64,000 nt of DNA from Hymenobacter sp. DG25A (GTDB lineage: Bacteria > Bacteroidota > Bacteroidia > Cytophagales > Hymenobacteraceae): NCBI RefSeq assembly GCF_001280305.1, contig NZ_CP012623.1, positions 3,038,001-3,102,000 of the forward strand, written 5' to 3'. The notes below the pieces were generated by a model that did no database searches, was not told where the DNA came from, and saw only the letters and a list, made by a program, of their open reading frames with translations. Below, one piece after another: positions 7,768 to 16,436 of this stretch. The translations under genes were made by a program, and so were the position numbers. Positions within the stretch are counted from its first letter, which is position 1. Each line of letters starts with the position of its first letter.

Positions 7768-9828
7768 ATGAAAATTTCCTCTGCGGCCCGGCGCTGCCTG
7801 GTGCTCGGCCCCGCTCTGGCCCTGGCGTTAGCCGGCTGCCAATCATCCGGCTCTACCGGCACGGCCGGCCAGCCCGACCTGCTCCAGGCCAACCTGGACA
7901 CCACCATTCATCCCGGCGACGACTTTTTCACCTACGCCAATGGCGGCTGGCTGAAAAAGCATCCCATTCCCGCCTCCGAAAGCTCCTGGGGCATTGGCAA
8001 AGAGGTGCAGGACGAGGTATATGCTCGCCTGCGCGCCCTCAACCAGGAAGCCGCCAAAGCCAACGCCAAGGCGGGCACCAGTCAGCAGAAAATTGGTGAT
8101 TTCTGGGCCGCCGGGCTGGATTCCGTGGCCATTGATAAGCAGGGCCTTGCCCCGCTGAAGCCCGAGCTGGACCGCATTGCCGCTATCAAGTCTCTGGCCG
8201 ATGTGCAGGCTGTAATTGCCCGCCACAAGGTACTGGGCGTGAACTCGCTGCTTGGCCTGTATATAGCGCAGGACGCTAAAAACAGTGAAAAAATGGCCCT
8301 GCACCTGTATCAGGCCGGGCTGGGCTTACCAAACCGCGACTACTATTTTAACAAGGACACCCGCACCAGCAACATCCGCAAGGAGTACGTGCGGCACGTA
8401 GCGCGCATGCTGCAGCTGCTGGGGCAGGACTCCGTTACGGCCCAGCGCCACAGCCAGCAGATTATGCAGCTGGAAACGGCACTAGCCGGTTCCTCGCGCA
8501 AGCTGGAAGCCCTCCGCGACCCATACGCCAACTATAACAAGCGCGCCGTAACCGACCTCGGCAAGCTCACCCCTGGCATCGACTGGAAACCCTGGCTCGC
8601 GCAAATGGAGCTGGCCAAAGTAGATACCGTTATTGTGGGGCAGCCGGAGTTCTACCAGAAAGCTGGTCAGCTGCTGAAAACCACCCCGCTGGACCAGTGG
8701 CAGGCTTACCTGCAGTGGCACCTGGTGAATACTTTTGCCAGCCAGCTCAGCCGCCCCTTCGATAATGAGCATTTCCGCTTCTACGGCACCATTCTGCAGG
8801 GCCAGAAAGAGCAGCGTGCCCGCTGGAAGCGCGTGCTGGATGAGGAGGAAGATGGCATGGGCGAAATCCTGGGCCAGCTGTTCGTAAAAGAGTATTTCTC
8901 CCCCGAAACCAAAGCCCGCTACGCCAAGCTCACCGAAAACGTGGTGGCTTCATTCCGGGAGCATATTCAGGCTCTGGACTGGATGAGCAACGCCACCAAG
9001 CAAAAGGCGCTGGTGAAGCTCGCCAAAATCACCCCCAAAGTAGGCTACCCCGATAAGTGGCGCGACTATTCGGCCCTCACCATTAACCGGGATTCTTACC
9101 TGGGCAATGTGATGCGCGCCAACGAGTGGAAGTACCGCTACCAGGTAAACAAGCTGGGCAAGCCCGTAGACCGCACCGAGTGGGACATGACGCCCCAGAC
9201 GTACAATGCCTACTACAACCCCAGCAACAACGAAATTGTACTGCCCGCCGCCATTTTTGCCGTTCCCGGGCTGAAAGATGCCGATGCCGATGATGCCATC
9301 ATCTACGGCTACGCCGGCGCGTCTACCATTGGCCACGAACTGACGCACGGCTTCGACGACGAAGGCAGCCAGTATGACGAGAAGGGCAACCTGCGCAACT
9401 GGTGGAGCAAGCAGGACCGCGCCGCTTTCCAGCAGCGCGTGAACAGCATTGTGCGCCAGTTTAACGGCTACACCGTGCTCGATTCCCTGCACATCAACGG
9501 CAAGGCCACAGCCGGCGAGAACATTGCCGACCTGGGCGGTATCGTCATTGCCTTCGATGCCTTTAAAAAGACCGATCAGTACAAGAAAGGCGAGAAAATT
9601 GGCGGCCTCACGCCCACGCAGCGCTACTTCCTGGGCTACGCCCTGGGCTGGCAGCACCACCAGCGGGATGAGGTGCTGGCCCAGCGCATCCTCACCGATG
9701 TGCACTCGCCGGCGCAGTACCGCGTGAATGGCCCCTTTGCCGACGTGCCCGCTTTCTATGAAGCGTTCAACGTGAAAGAAGGCCAGCAGCTCTGGCGCCC
9801 CGACAGCACCCGGGTTACCATCTGGTAG
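7768..9828 (+). CDS. M13-family (neprilysin/PepO-like) metallopeptidase lipoprotein
   Basis: A 686-residue zinc endopeptidase with a lipoprotein signal (LALALAGC), so it is probably anchored in the periplasm or on the surface. The M13 N domain begins DDFFTYANGGWLKK. The zinc site is HELTH (His523, Glu524, His527) followed by ENIADLGG carrying the third ligand Glu. NAYYNP (substrate-binding N-A-Y/F) lies about 115 residues before HELTH, and the C terminus ends in a W near the stop, as in neprilysin relatives. Family role: cleavage of oligopeptides on the N side of hydrophobic residues. The start at 7768 is set by the signal peptide and the upstream promoter. Confidence 0.94.
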   Translation: MKISSAARRCLVLGPALALALAGCQSSGSTGTAGQPDLLQANLDTTIHPGDDFFTYANGGWLKKHPIPASESSWGIGKEVQDEVYARLRALNQEAAKANAKAGTSQQKIGDFWAAGLDSVAIDKQGLAPLKPELDRIAAIKSLADVQAVIARHKVLGVNSLLGLYIAQDAKNSEKMALHLYQAGLGLPNRDYYFNKDTRTSNIRKEYVRHVARMLQLLGQDSVTAQRHSQQIMQLETALAGSSRKLEALRDPYANYNKRAVTDLGKLTPGIDWKPWLAQMELAKVDTVIVGQPEFYQKAGQLLKTTPLDQWQAYLQWHLVNTFASQLSRPFDNEHFRFYGTILQGQKEQRARWKRVLDEEEDGMGEILGQLFVKEYFSPETKARYAKLTENVVASFREHIQALDWMSNATKQKALVKLAKITPKVGYPDKWRDYSALTINRDSYLGNVMRANEWKYRYQVNKLGKPVDRTEWDMTPQTYNAYYNPSNNEIVLPAAIFAVPGLKDADADDAIIYGYAGASTIGHELTHGFDDEGSQYDEKGNLRNWWSKQDRAAFQQRVNSIVRQFNGYTVLDSLHINGKATAGENIADLGGIVIAFDAFKKTDQYKKGEKIGGLTPTQRYFLGYALGWQHHQRDEVLAQRILTDVHSPAQYRVNGPFADVPAFYEAFNVKEGQQLWRPDSTRVTIW

Positions 9829-9847
9829 CAATTAGTTTTTGCTACTC

Positions 9848-9884
9848 AAAAAGCCTCTCCGCTTGCTGCGGAGAGGCTTTTTTT
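9848..9884 (+). terminator. Rho-independent terminator after the M13 peptidase
   Basis: A 13-bp stem (AAGCCTCTCCGC-type arm with its complement) closes a short loop and is followed by a run of seven T. It is 20 bp after the stop at 9828. Confidence 0.9.
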
Positions 9885-9905
9885 ATTCTGATATAGCGGC
9901 CGGCA

Positions 9906-10376
9906 CTACGCAAGCTTCGCTCTGAACTGCTGCAGATTTTTGGCTGCCTGGGCCTGCACTTTCCGTTGCAGAAACGGCGACCAGCCCAGCAGCCACCCCA
10001 CCGGCCCTAACGCCTGCCGCGACCAGCGCCAGAAGCTGAAGGCATCGTGGTGGGAGTAGATAAGGCCGTCGGAGAAGGTGAAGCGGGCCTGGATGCGGTT
10101 ATGCACCGGGCGCTTGGTCTGGGAGAAGGTATAGCGGGCCTCCCAGTCAGCTTGTCCCTGGTGGTCATCGGCGTGCACGTTACTATAGGTTAGCTGCAGG
10201 TCGTGGCCCCGCTCGCAGAGCATGCGCCACATAGCGCCTATTTCGGGCGCCCCGGTCAGGGAGAAGGCAGCATCCTGGAAAGTGACTTGCGGATGGTAGC
10301 ACATGGTCATGGCATGCCAGTCGCGGCGCTGAAAGGCCTGATAGAAGCGGTGCAGCAGTTCTTCGTGGGGGTGCAT
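9906..10376 (-). CDS. NTF2-like / SnoaL-type small protein
   Basis: A 156-residue cytoplasmic protein. Its start HPHEELLHRFYQAFQRRDW, followed by CYHPQVTFQDAAF, is the classic nuclear-transport-factor-2 fold entrance seen in SnoaL-like proteins and ketosteroid isomerase relatives. The HDAFSFWRWSRQALG segment is typical of the limonene-epoxide-hydrolase/SnoaL-like subgroup common in Bacteroidota. These are often annotated only by fold; the ligand is unknown. The ATG at 10376 is preferred to GTG at 10382. It is convergent with the M13 peptidase. Confidence 0.8.
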   Translation of the reverse strand: MHPHEELLHRFYQAFQRRDWHAMTMCYHPQVTFQDAAFSLTGAPEIGAMWRMLCERGHDLQLTYSNVHADDHQGQADWEARYTFSQTKRPVHNRIQARFTFSDGLIYSHHDAFSFWRWSRQALGPVGWLLGWSPFLQRKVQAQAAKNLQQFRAKLA

Positions 10377-10560
10377 GGGCACAGGATGCTTGGGAGTGAG
10401 CGGGTTAAGGTAGAGAAAGCTGCGTTATTTCGTTTCTGACTTCTAAGGATTTATGCCTGCATTCTTCGCCCCTATCCGGCAGGAATTTTAGAACGTCAGG
10501 CAACGGTTCCGGGCAGCTAACCATCTATCCGGAAAGCACCCCAACTTCATCTTCTTTCCT

Positions 10561-11310
10561 ATGAAATCTGCTACGCTTCTCCTGCTTCCTTTGCTGGCCT
10601 TCATCTCTCTGATGACAGCATTCCGCCCCGCCCCTGTGCATTCCGTTAGCGCGGCTCCGGTGGACGAGCGCCGCGAGGTGCGGGAAGTAGCGGCCTTTGA
10701 GGAGCTATCCTTAAACATTCCCGCGGAGGTGGTTTTGCGGCAGGGCAGCCCGCAGCGGGTAGAAATTGTGGGCGCCGATGAAGATCTGCGCCGCATAGAA
10801 ACGGTGGTAAAGGATAACCGACTGCGCATTCGGATGCCGGAAAAAGACCGGCAAGCCGGGTGGTATAAAGGCACCACCTTTCGGCAGCCCATCAAAATCT
10901 ACGTGACCATGCCCACTATCAAAATGCTGGGAGTAAGCGGTTCGGGCTCCATGAGCAGTGAAGCGCCTATTAAAGCACCAGCGCTGAAAGTGAGTATGTC
11001 CGGCTCGGGGGCTATGCGCCTCAACCTGGTCACCGACCAACTCAACACTTCCCTGTCTGGCTCGGGCCGCATCAGCCTCTCCGGCAGCACCGATGCGCAT
11101 AAGGTATCCATCAGCGGCTCCGGCCGCCTGGCAGCGCCCAACCTGCGCACTAACGCTACGCAAATCAGCATCAGCGGCTCCGGGAGCTGCCAGGTGCACG
11201 CCAGCCAGACGCTGCAGGCTTCTATTTCCGGGTCCGGCAATGTGCTGTACCAGGGCAGCCCGCAGGTTACCTCGCATATTATGGGCTCGGGCACCGTCCG
11301 GAAAGCGTAA
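10561..11310 (+). CDS. Secreted head-GIN domain protein (DUF2807) with GSG repeats
   Basis: A 249-residue exported protein: a hydrophobic N terminus (residues 1-21), then a putative auto-transporter adhesin head-GIN domain (DUF2807). The domain shows six or seven evenly spaced turns with the sequence SGSG (for example GVSGSGSM, SMSGSGAM, SISGSGRL, SISGSGSC), about 18-22 residues apart, the pattern of a right-handed beta-helix. Family members occur throughout Bacteroidota, often near sensors or regulators; the function is not established. ATG at 10561. The gene is flanked by AT-poor leader and a bidirectional terminator. Confidence 0.85.
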   Translation: MKSATLLLLPLLAFISLMTAFRPAPVHSVSAAPVDERREVREVAAFEELSLNIPAEVVLRQGSPQRVEIVGADEDLRRIETVVKDNRLRIRMPEKDRQAGWYKGTTFRQPIKIYVTMPTIKMLGVSGSGSMSSEAPIKAPALKVSMSGSGAMRLNLVTDQLNTSLSGSGRISLSGSTDAHKVSISGSGRLAAPNLRTNATQISISGSGSCQVHASQTLQASISGSGNVLYQGSPQVTSHIMGSGTVRKA

Positions 11311-11345
11311 GCAGAGTCACTCATTTTCTCTGCCTCACTTAACAA

Positions 11346-11377
11346 AAAGCCCTGCGCTAAAGCTAGCGCAGGGCTTT
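11346..11377. terminator. Bidirectional terminator between convergent genes
   Basis: A 13-bp perfect stem (AAAGCCCTGCGCT / AGCGCAGGGCTTT) closes a 6-nt loop. It lies between the head-GIN gene stop (11310) and the T9SS protein stop (11397). Confidence 0.85.
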
Positions 11378-11396
11378 CTGGTGTAATAATGGGCTT

Positions 11397-14306
11397 CTAT
11401 TCAATCAACAGCTTTTGAGTGGTGCTGCCGCCTTGGGTAATCAGTCGCACCAGGTAGGCGCCCCGGGCCAGGCCCGGCGCATTTATCCGATACTCGCCGG
11501 TGCTTTGCGCAGGTAGCGCCTGGGTATACAGCCGCCGCCCCTGCAGGTCCAGAATTTCCAGGGAGGCCTCCGCCGCTGCCGGCTGACTCACGCGCACCAC
11601 AAATTTGCCCGTCGAGGGGTTAGGGAATACGTTCAGCAGCAGCTCCTGCCGGCTGGCCAGCTGCACGGTTTGCACCGGCGAGTACTGCACGGCACCATCC
11701 CAATCGGTCTGGCGCAGGCGGTAGTAGTTGAGGCCGGCACCGGGGCGCCGGTCCACGAACTGGTAGCGCTGGGCATGCGAGCTGTTGCCGGCGCCGGCCT
11801 GCCGCCCGATTTCCGTAAAGTGCTGCCCATCGGTGGAGCGCTCCACGGCAAAGTAGGCGCTGTTTTTCTCCAGGGCCGTTTCCCAGTCCAGTTGCACGGT
11901 CCCACCACTGGCCGCCCGGGCCTGGAAGCGCACCAGCTCTACTGGCAGCGGCGCGGCGCCAATACCCGTGCAAAGCAGCGTAGCGGGAATAGGCACCAGA
12001 TCCGGAATGCCGGCCGCCGTACTCTTCCAGCTTAATATTAAGCGGTTACTGGCTGTAAACTCCCCATAATGCACCAGAATGGGGTGCAGCCCGGCCGACA
12101 GAGTTACGGTGCCCGTGATGGTGATGGGTGGGTGGCCGGTGCCATTGTTGATGAGGGCACTTTCTGTGGTAGGCGGCGTAGCCAGCGCAGCGCCATCCAG
12201 CCACAGATACGAGGCATCATCGGAGGTCAGCGCGAAGGTATACTGGCCGGCTACGGGCACGTACAGGCGGCCGCGGAAGCGGGCACTGAACATATTGGGC
12301 AGTCCTTTGGAATCGAGCTCCGGCCCCACCAGCGTGCCCCAGTCATCCTGATCAAAGTTCAGACCCAGCTCTGTGCGCAGCATGCTGGGCGTTTGGGCGG
12401 TGAAGAAGTTCTGATTATTGTCTAAATCATCAAAATAGCCCGCATAATACTCCCCGTAGAGGCCGGCCGTAACAGGTTTGTTGCCGGGGTCGGTGCCGGT
12501 GCAGCCAGGGGGTGGTGGCGGCGCAATAACGAAGGCAAACGTGCGCGGAAAAGTGGTGGAGCCTTCAGTGTTGATAACGGCCACATCGACCTGGTAACGA
12601 CCTTCCGGCACGGTGCCATCAGTCAGCAGGCGGCCGGTGGCGGCATCAATGGTAATACCGGCAGGCAGATCCTCGGCATTGGTCAGGGCAAAACCGGATA
12701 CCGGGCGCGGGCTGCTTACTGTGGGCACTGCCGAGGAGCCGCTGCCGCTGACGCCCACCGTGGTGGTAATAGGCGCATACGTCAGCGCCTCGGGTAGCTG
12801 CCAGAACCGCTGCAGGGGCGTGCCAAAGGCCGTACTGGGAATGATCTGGCGCGTAATGCCGGCCGCAGTACTGGACCATTCCAGCTGCAGAATGTTACTG
12901 CCCTCGCCTTCGCCGTACAGTACCAGCACGTTGTGCAGGCCCGCCGTGAGAAAGCGCCGCACTTGTTTCGTGACCGGCGCGTGGCTGCCGCCGTCGTTAA
13001 TAGCGGCTTTATTCAGCAGCAAAGGGGAGCTGATGGCGTCATTATCCAGCCAGAGAATGGCACCGTCATCGGAGGTCAGGTAGAAGACATAATTGCCGGT
13101 AACCGGTACGCTGAGGGTGCCCCGGAGTCGGGCGCTGAAGTTATTGGGGTTGCGGAGGGAGCCGGTGGCGGGCGGGTTAATAATTCCCCAGTTATTGGTC
13201 AGATCCACCTGAGGAATCACCCAGGAGCGGGCAGGCGCCTGCGCAAAGAATGCATTAAAGTCGGTAGTGGTGTTGAAGTTGCCGGGGTAGTACTCAATGT
13301 ACAGGCCCTGGGCTGCCGGGTGGCCGCCGGGGTCGGTGCCAGTAACGCCGGCGGGCGGGGGCGGCGTGATAATAAAGGTGAAGACCTGGGTGAAAGTGGT
13401 AGATCCGTCGTCATTGGTCGCTGCTACATCGGCCACGTAGGTGCCCACGGGCACGTCCTTATCCGCGGTGAGCACGCCCGTGGTCTTGTTGATGGTAATG
13501 CCCGCCGGCAACGAGGAGGCATTAATCAGGATGTATTCGCTGATGCGCGAACTACTGGTAACCGTGGGAGGCTCCGAGGTGACTTTGGTACCGGTGGCCG
13601 TGGCGGTATAGTTGGGAGTGTAAACCAAGCTCTGCGGATAAGAGCGCAGCGGCTGAAGGCTGGTGCAGAGCGACGCCGTGGGGATAATCTCCCGGCTGAT
13701 GCCCGCATCGGTGCTGTACCATTCCAGTTTGAGGATGTTGCTCCCGGCTATGTCGCCGTAATGCACCAGAATATTGTGCAGCCCTTTGGTGAGGTATATG
13801 GTGGCGGTTTTTTCGGTGGGCCCGTGGCTGCCACCATTTTTTATGGCGGCAGCTGCCTCCGTGGGCGTAGCCAGCACGGCATTATCCAACCACAGAAAAG
13901 AGGCATCATCCGAAGTCAGGTACAGCGTGTAGGTACCCGCTTTCTGCACCATCAGACTGCCCCGTATCCGCACGCTGAAGTTATCCTTGGCGCCGGGGCT
14001 AGCCCCGGGGGCGCTGGTAGCGGGAGGCGAAATGCTTCCCCAGCTAGCAGTGCTCGTAAAGTTCAGGAGAGGATCTACCCGCGTCAGGCCCGGCGTATGG
14101 GCCGCAAAGAAGCTCTGGTCATCGTTGAAATAGCCGGCGTAATATTCGGCGTAAAGACCATTAGTAGCGGCCTGGCCGCCGGCATCCTGCCCGGTGCAGG
14201 CTACGGCTGGCCCTTGCGCCTGAGCTACCAGACCCTGCAGGCTTAAAATAACCAGACCTAAGAAAAATGAACCACGCTGTAAAATCGGTGAAAAAAGATG
14301 CTTCAT
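11397..14306 (-). CDS. Triple-PA14 secreted protein with type IX sorting domain
   Basis: A 969-residue exported protein. After a signal peptide ending VAQAQ there are three PA14-type repeats (starting near residues 48, 335 and 620). Each opens with GLYxEYYxGYF or similar and contains SDDASFLWLDN-like and GLHNILVHYG-like motifs, the PA14 sugar-binding beta-barrel pattern. Two cadherin/putative-Ig (LPAGITI-type) segments separate them. A fibronectin-like ELVRFQARAA...LDWETALE segment and a type A T9SS sorting domain (FPNPSTGKFVV to the end) close the protein. It is expected to be secreted or attached at the cell surface, binding glycans. No catalytic domain is visible. ATG at 14306. Confidence 0.88.
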   Translation of the reverse strand: MKHLFSPILQRGSFFLGLVILSLQGLVAQAQGPAVACTGQDAGGQAATNGLYAEYYAGYFNDDQSFFAAHTPGLTRVDPLLNFTSTASWGSISPPATSAPGASPGAKDNFSVRIRGSLMVQKAGTYTLYLTSDDASFLWLDNAVLATPTEAAAAIKNGGSHGPTEKTATIYLTKGLHNILVHYGDIAGSNILKLEWYSTDAGISREIIPTASLCTSLQPLRSYPQSLVYTPNYTATATGTKVTSEPPTVTSSSRISEYILINASSLPAGITINKTTGVLTADKDVPVGTYVADVAATNDDGSTTFTQVFTFIITPPPPAGVTGTDPGGHPAAQGLYIEYYPGNFNTTTDFNAFFAQAPARSWVIPQVDLTNNWGIINPPATGSLRNPNNFSARLRGTLSVPVTGNYVFYLTSDDGAILWLDNDAISSPLLLNKAAINDGGSHAPVTKQVRRFLTAGLHNVLVLYGEGEGSNILQLEWSSTAAGITRQIIPSTAFGTPLQRFWQLPEALTYAPITTTVGVSGSGSSAVPTVSSPRPVSGFALTNAEDLPAGITIDAATGRLLTDGTVPEGRYQVDVAVINTEGSTTFPRTFAFVIAPPPPPGCTGTDPGNKPVTAGLYGEYYAGYFDDLDNNQNFFTAQTPSMLRTELGLNFDQDDWGTLVGPELDSKGLPNMFSARFRGRLYVPVAGQYTFALTSDDASYLWLDGAALATPPTTESALINNGTGHPPITITGTVTLSAGLHPILVHYGEFTASNRLILSWKSTAAGIPDLVPIPATLLCTGIGAAPLPVELVRFQARAASGGTVQLDWETALEKNSAYFAVERSTDGQHFTEIGRQAGAGNSSHAQRYQFVDRRPGAGLNYYRLRQTDWDGAVQYSPVQTVQLASRQELLLNVFPNPSTGKFVVRVSQPAAAEASLEILDLQGRRLYTQALPAQSTGEYRINAPGLARGAYLVRLITQGGSTTQKLLIE

Positions 14307-14658
14307 AACCTCAGAATTTAAAGTGAACCACCTTGCCTTAGAGGTTAAAAATATCTTTCTTTCGTGAAATATAAAAATACTTTATTAGAATTATTATATG
14401 AATATTATAAGTATTTCTGCTTGATATATAACTATGGAAAGCATATATCTTGCAGCAAACTGTTCATGGCGAATATCGAACTACTGCTATCTTCGCAGAA
14501 TAAAGCCCAAATCTTATACTTACTGATTCAGGAGCCGCTACCCGATCTGTTGGACGCATTTATGGACACCGCACTTTGCCTGCCTGTTTTAGAACCTGCT
14601 CCCGAATTGCTTATTTGCCGTCGCGCTACCTTCCTTTGCGCGGCTCTTTTCCCCGTTC
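14307..14658. other. AT-rich divergent intergenic region
   Basis: This 352-bp gap separates the divergent PA14 protein and DUF3667 genes. The part from about 14340 to 14520 is much more AT-rich than its surroundings. An open frame from 14364 exists, but its codon use and composition are unlike neighbouring genes and it overlaps the DUF3667 start, so I do not call it. Both promoters presumably lie here, but no exact TAnnTTTG box was identified. Confidence 0.5.
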
Positions 14659-15684
14659 ATGTCGCATTCCCGAGTTAAGCTGCCTGCCTGCGCTAACTGC
14701 GCCTATCCGTTTCCCGAAGGACAGCCCAATGAGTTTTGCCCGCGCTGCGGCCAGCAGAATCATGAAATAAACCTCTCCTTTGGCCACGTGCTGGAAGAAA
14801 CGCTGGAGGGCGTGTTTCATTTCGACTCCAAAGTCTTCCGCACGCTTCGGCTGCTGCTGTTCAAACCCGGCCGCCTCACCCAGCTGTTCAACGATGGGCA
14901 CCGGGTAGATTTTGTCCCGCCCATCCGGCTGTATGTGTTTATCAGCTTTGTGTTCTTCCTGCTGCTTTCGATGCAACACAGTGATTCGGGCAAGAAGGAG
15001 AAGGTATTTTCTGATATTAAAGTAACCACAGAGGCCGATAAACGAGACCTGGCCACTGCCGATTCGCTGCTGCAGAATACAGTGGGAGAAAAGCCTTTTG
15101 GTGTCACCGTGGGCAAGCCCTACAGCAAGGACACCACCAATATCTTCGATCTGAAATTAAGCCAGCGGGACGTGCAATGGTTCTCGGAACACGCCACCGC
15201 CGCCCGCACCGATTCCATGATTCGGGCTAACGGCAAGGAACCCACCTGGTACCGCCGGCTGGCCCTGAACCGCCTGCCCCGCATTCAGAATGCCACCAAA
15301 GAGGAGATTGAGTACAAGCTGCAGAAGAGCATTTCCATAGCTATGTTTCTGCTAATGCCTCTGTTTGCCCTGCTCCTGAAGGCGCTTTACATCCGGCACC
15401 GCCAGTATTACTTAAGTCATCTGATTCTTTCCATCCACTTCCACTGCTTTGTCTTTCTACTGTTTACCGCCAACCTGCTGCTGGGTTACGTGTACAACGG
15501 CGAGTGGGGAGTAGTGATAATGCTGCTGCTGCCGGCCTGGTACCTCTACAAGGCACTCCGCCTCATCTATCAGCAGTCGGGGCGCAAAACGGTGGCCAAA
15601 GTGCTGCTGATGATGGTAAGCTATGGGTTGGTTATTGCGCTGGTGCTGATGGGTGCGCTGGTGGCCAGTCTGATGATGGTATAG
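14659..15684 (+). CDS. DUF3667 membrane protein with N-terminal zinc ribbon
   Basis: A 341-residue protein. Two CxxC knuckles (C11/C14 and C27/C30, the latter in FCPRCGQ) form a zinc ribbon at the N terminus. The DUF3667 core follows (LEETLEGVFHFDSKVFRTL, FKPGRL, RPVRLYVFISFVFF-like). Hydrophobic segments near residues 93-110, 228-243, 250-272, 280-300 and 315-340 indicate a polytopic inner-membrane protein, interrupted by a roughly 110-residue soluble loop. Function is unknown for the family. ATG at 14659. It is convergent with a beta-barrel gene 14 bp downstream. Confidence 0.85.
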   Translation: MSHSRVKLPACANCAYPFPEGQPNEFCPRCGQQNHEINLSFGHVLEETLEGVFHFDSKVFRTLRLLLFKPGRLTQLFNDGHRVDFVPPIRLYVFISFVFFLLLSMQHSDSGKKEKVFSDIKVTTEADKRDLATADSLLQNTVGEKPFGVTVGKPYSKDTTNIFDLKLSQRDVQWFSEHATAARTDSMIRANGKEPTWYRRLALNRLPRIQNATKEEIEYKLQKSISIAMFLLMPLFALLLKALYIRHRQYYLSHLILSIHFHCFVFLLFTANLLLGYVYNGEWGVVIMLLLPAWYLYKALRLIYQQSGRKTVAKVLLMMVSYGLVIALVLMGALVASLMMV

Positions 15685-15698
15685 GCCGGGCGGCTTTA

Positions 15699-16271
15699 CT
15701 ACTGGTTAAAAACCCCTTTCAGAAAGCCGTTGTTCTGCTGCTTTTTCGGCTTCGATTTCTTCTTGTCATCATCCCCGCCCAGAATGCCTTCAAACAAGCC
15801 ACGCTTCTTTTCTTTCACAATGATGTAGCGCATCGATAAACCCGTGGGGAAGCGCGCCCAGTCGGCGGAGTTGAACTCCACACTGGGCTTAAAGTCGGCG
15901 GAAATCACCAGGGGCGTAAAGGCAATTTTATACTCAATGCCGGCAATGGCATCGAAGCCGCCGAAGGTGCCGGTGTCTTTGTTATTGCCCACATGGCCGC
16001 CGGCACCAAAATAATAGTTGAGGCTGGGGCCCAGAACGGGAAAGTGCCGCTCGGCCAGCACCGTAGCACTTACCTCCCGGGTATCGGCCAGCGCCAGGCC
16101 CTCCAGCGTAGACTTCTCCCATACTTTTTGCTGCACCGTTAAGCCGTAGCCATTGGGACTGTACCGGAAGCCCGCCGCCGTGCGGTATTTCTGCGCCTGC
16201 GCACCGGAAAACGACAATATAACGAGCAGCAATACCAGGAAACCCCGACCGGAAAAACGCGCAAACACCAT
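15699..16271 (-). CDS. Small predicted outer-membrane beta-barrel protein with basic C-terminal tail
   Basis: A 190-residue protein with a signal peptide ending GAQAQ. Amphipathic strands follow (AAGFRYSPNGYGLTVQQ, LNYYFGAGGHVG, FDAIAGIEYKI, ISADFKPSVEF), the style of small Bacteroidota barrels. After the last strand (LSMRYIIV) there is an unusual hydrophilic tail rich in Lys and Asp (GGDDDKKKSKPKKQQ), which a simple barrel would not need. Function is unknown. ATG at 16271. The 5' side is divergent to the KAS III gene. Confidence 0.75.
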   Translation of the reverse strand: MVFARFSGRGFLVLLLVILSFSGAQAQKYRTAAGFRYSPNGYGLTVQQKVWEKSTLEGLALADTREVSATVLAERHFPVLGPSLNYYFGAGGHVGNNKDTGTFGGFDAIAGIEYKIAFTPLVISADFKPSVEFNSADWARFPTGLSMRYIIVKEKKRGLFEGILGGDDDKKKSKPKKQQNNGFLKGVFNQ

Positions 16272-16367
16272 AAATTAAAAGAAAGGTATACTTCGAAAGG
16301 AACCCGACTACGGGCAATGTCCGTTGAACGCACAACGGCGGTGCAAAGTACGCGCCGCTTTCGCAGG

Positions 16368-16400
16368 TTTGCCAGTTTTGGCCCCGGTCCCGTACCTTGC
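16368..16400 (+). promoter_or_regulatory. Promoter of the KAS III gene
   Basis: TTTG at 16368-16371, a 21-bp spacer, then TACCTTGC at 16393-16400 (one base from TAnnTTTG). Transcription would start near 16407, downstream of the ATG at 16317, so translation most likely starts at the GTG at 16437. Confidence 0.55.
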
Positions 16401-16436
16401 TACCTGATTTCTATTCCGCTTTTCCGGTTTTTGCCA

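Noticed and set aside
10900..11280. Repeated GSG segment taken as a CRISPR-like repeat
   Set aside because: Repeats are coding, unequal in sequence and spacing, and lie inside a head-GIN protein.
12933..14246. 437-residue open frame antisense to the PA14 protein
   Set aside because: Composition is Gly/Arg/Val rich with no domain; the opposite strand has three clear PA14 repeats.
14364..14678. 104-residue open frame in the AT-rich gap
   Set aside because: Codon composition is unlike neighbours, it overlaps the DUF3667 start and shows no motif.
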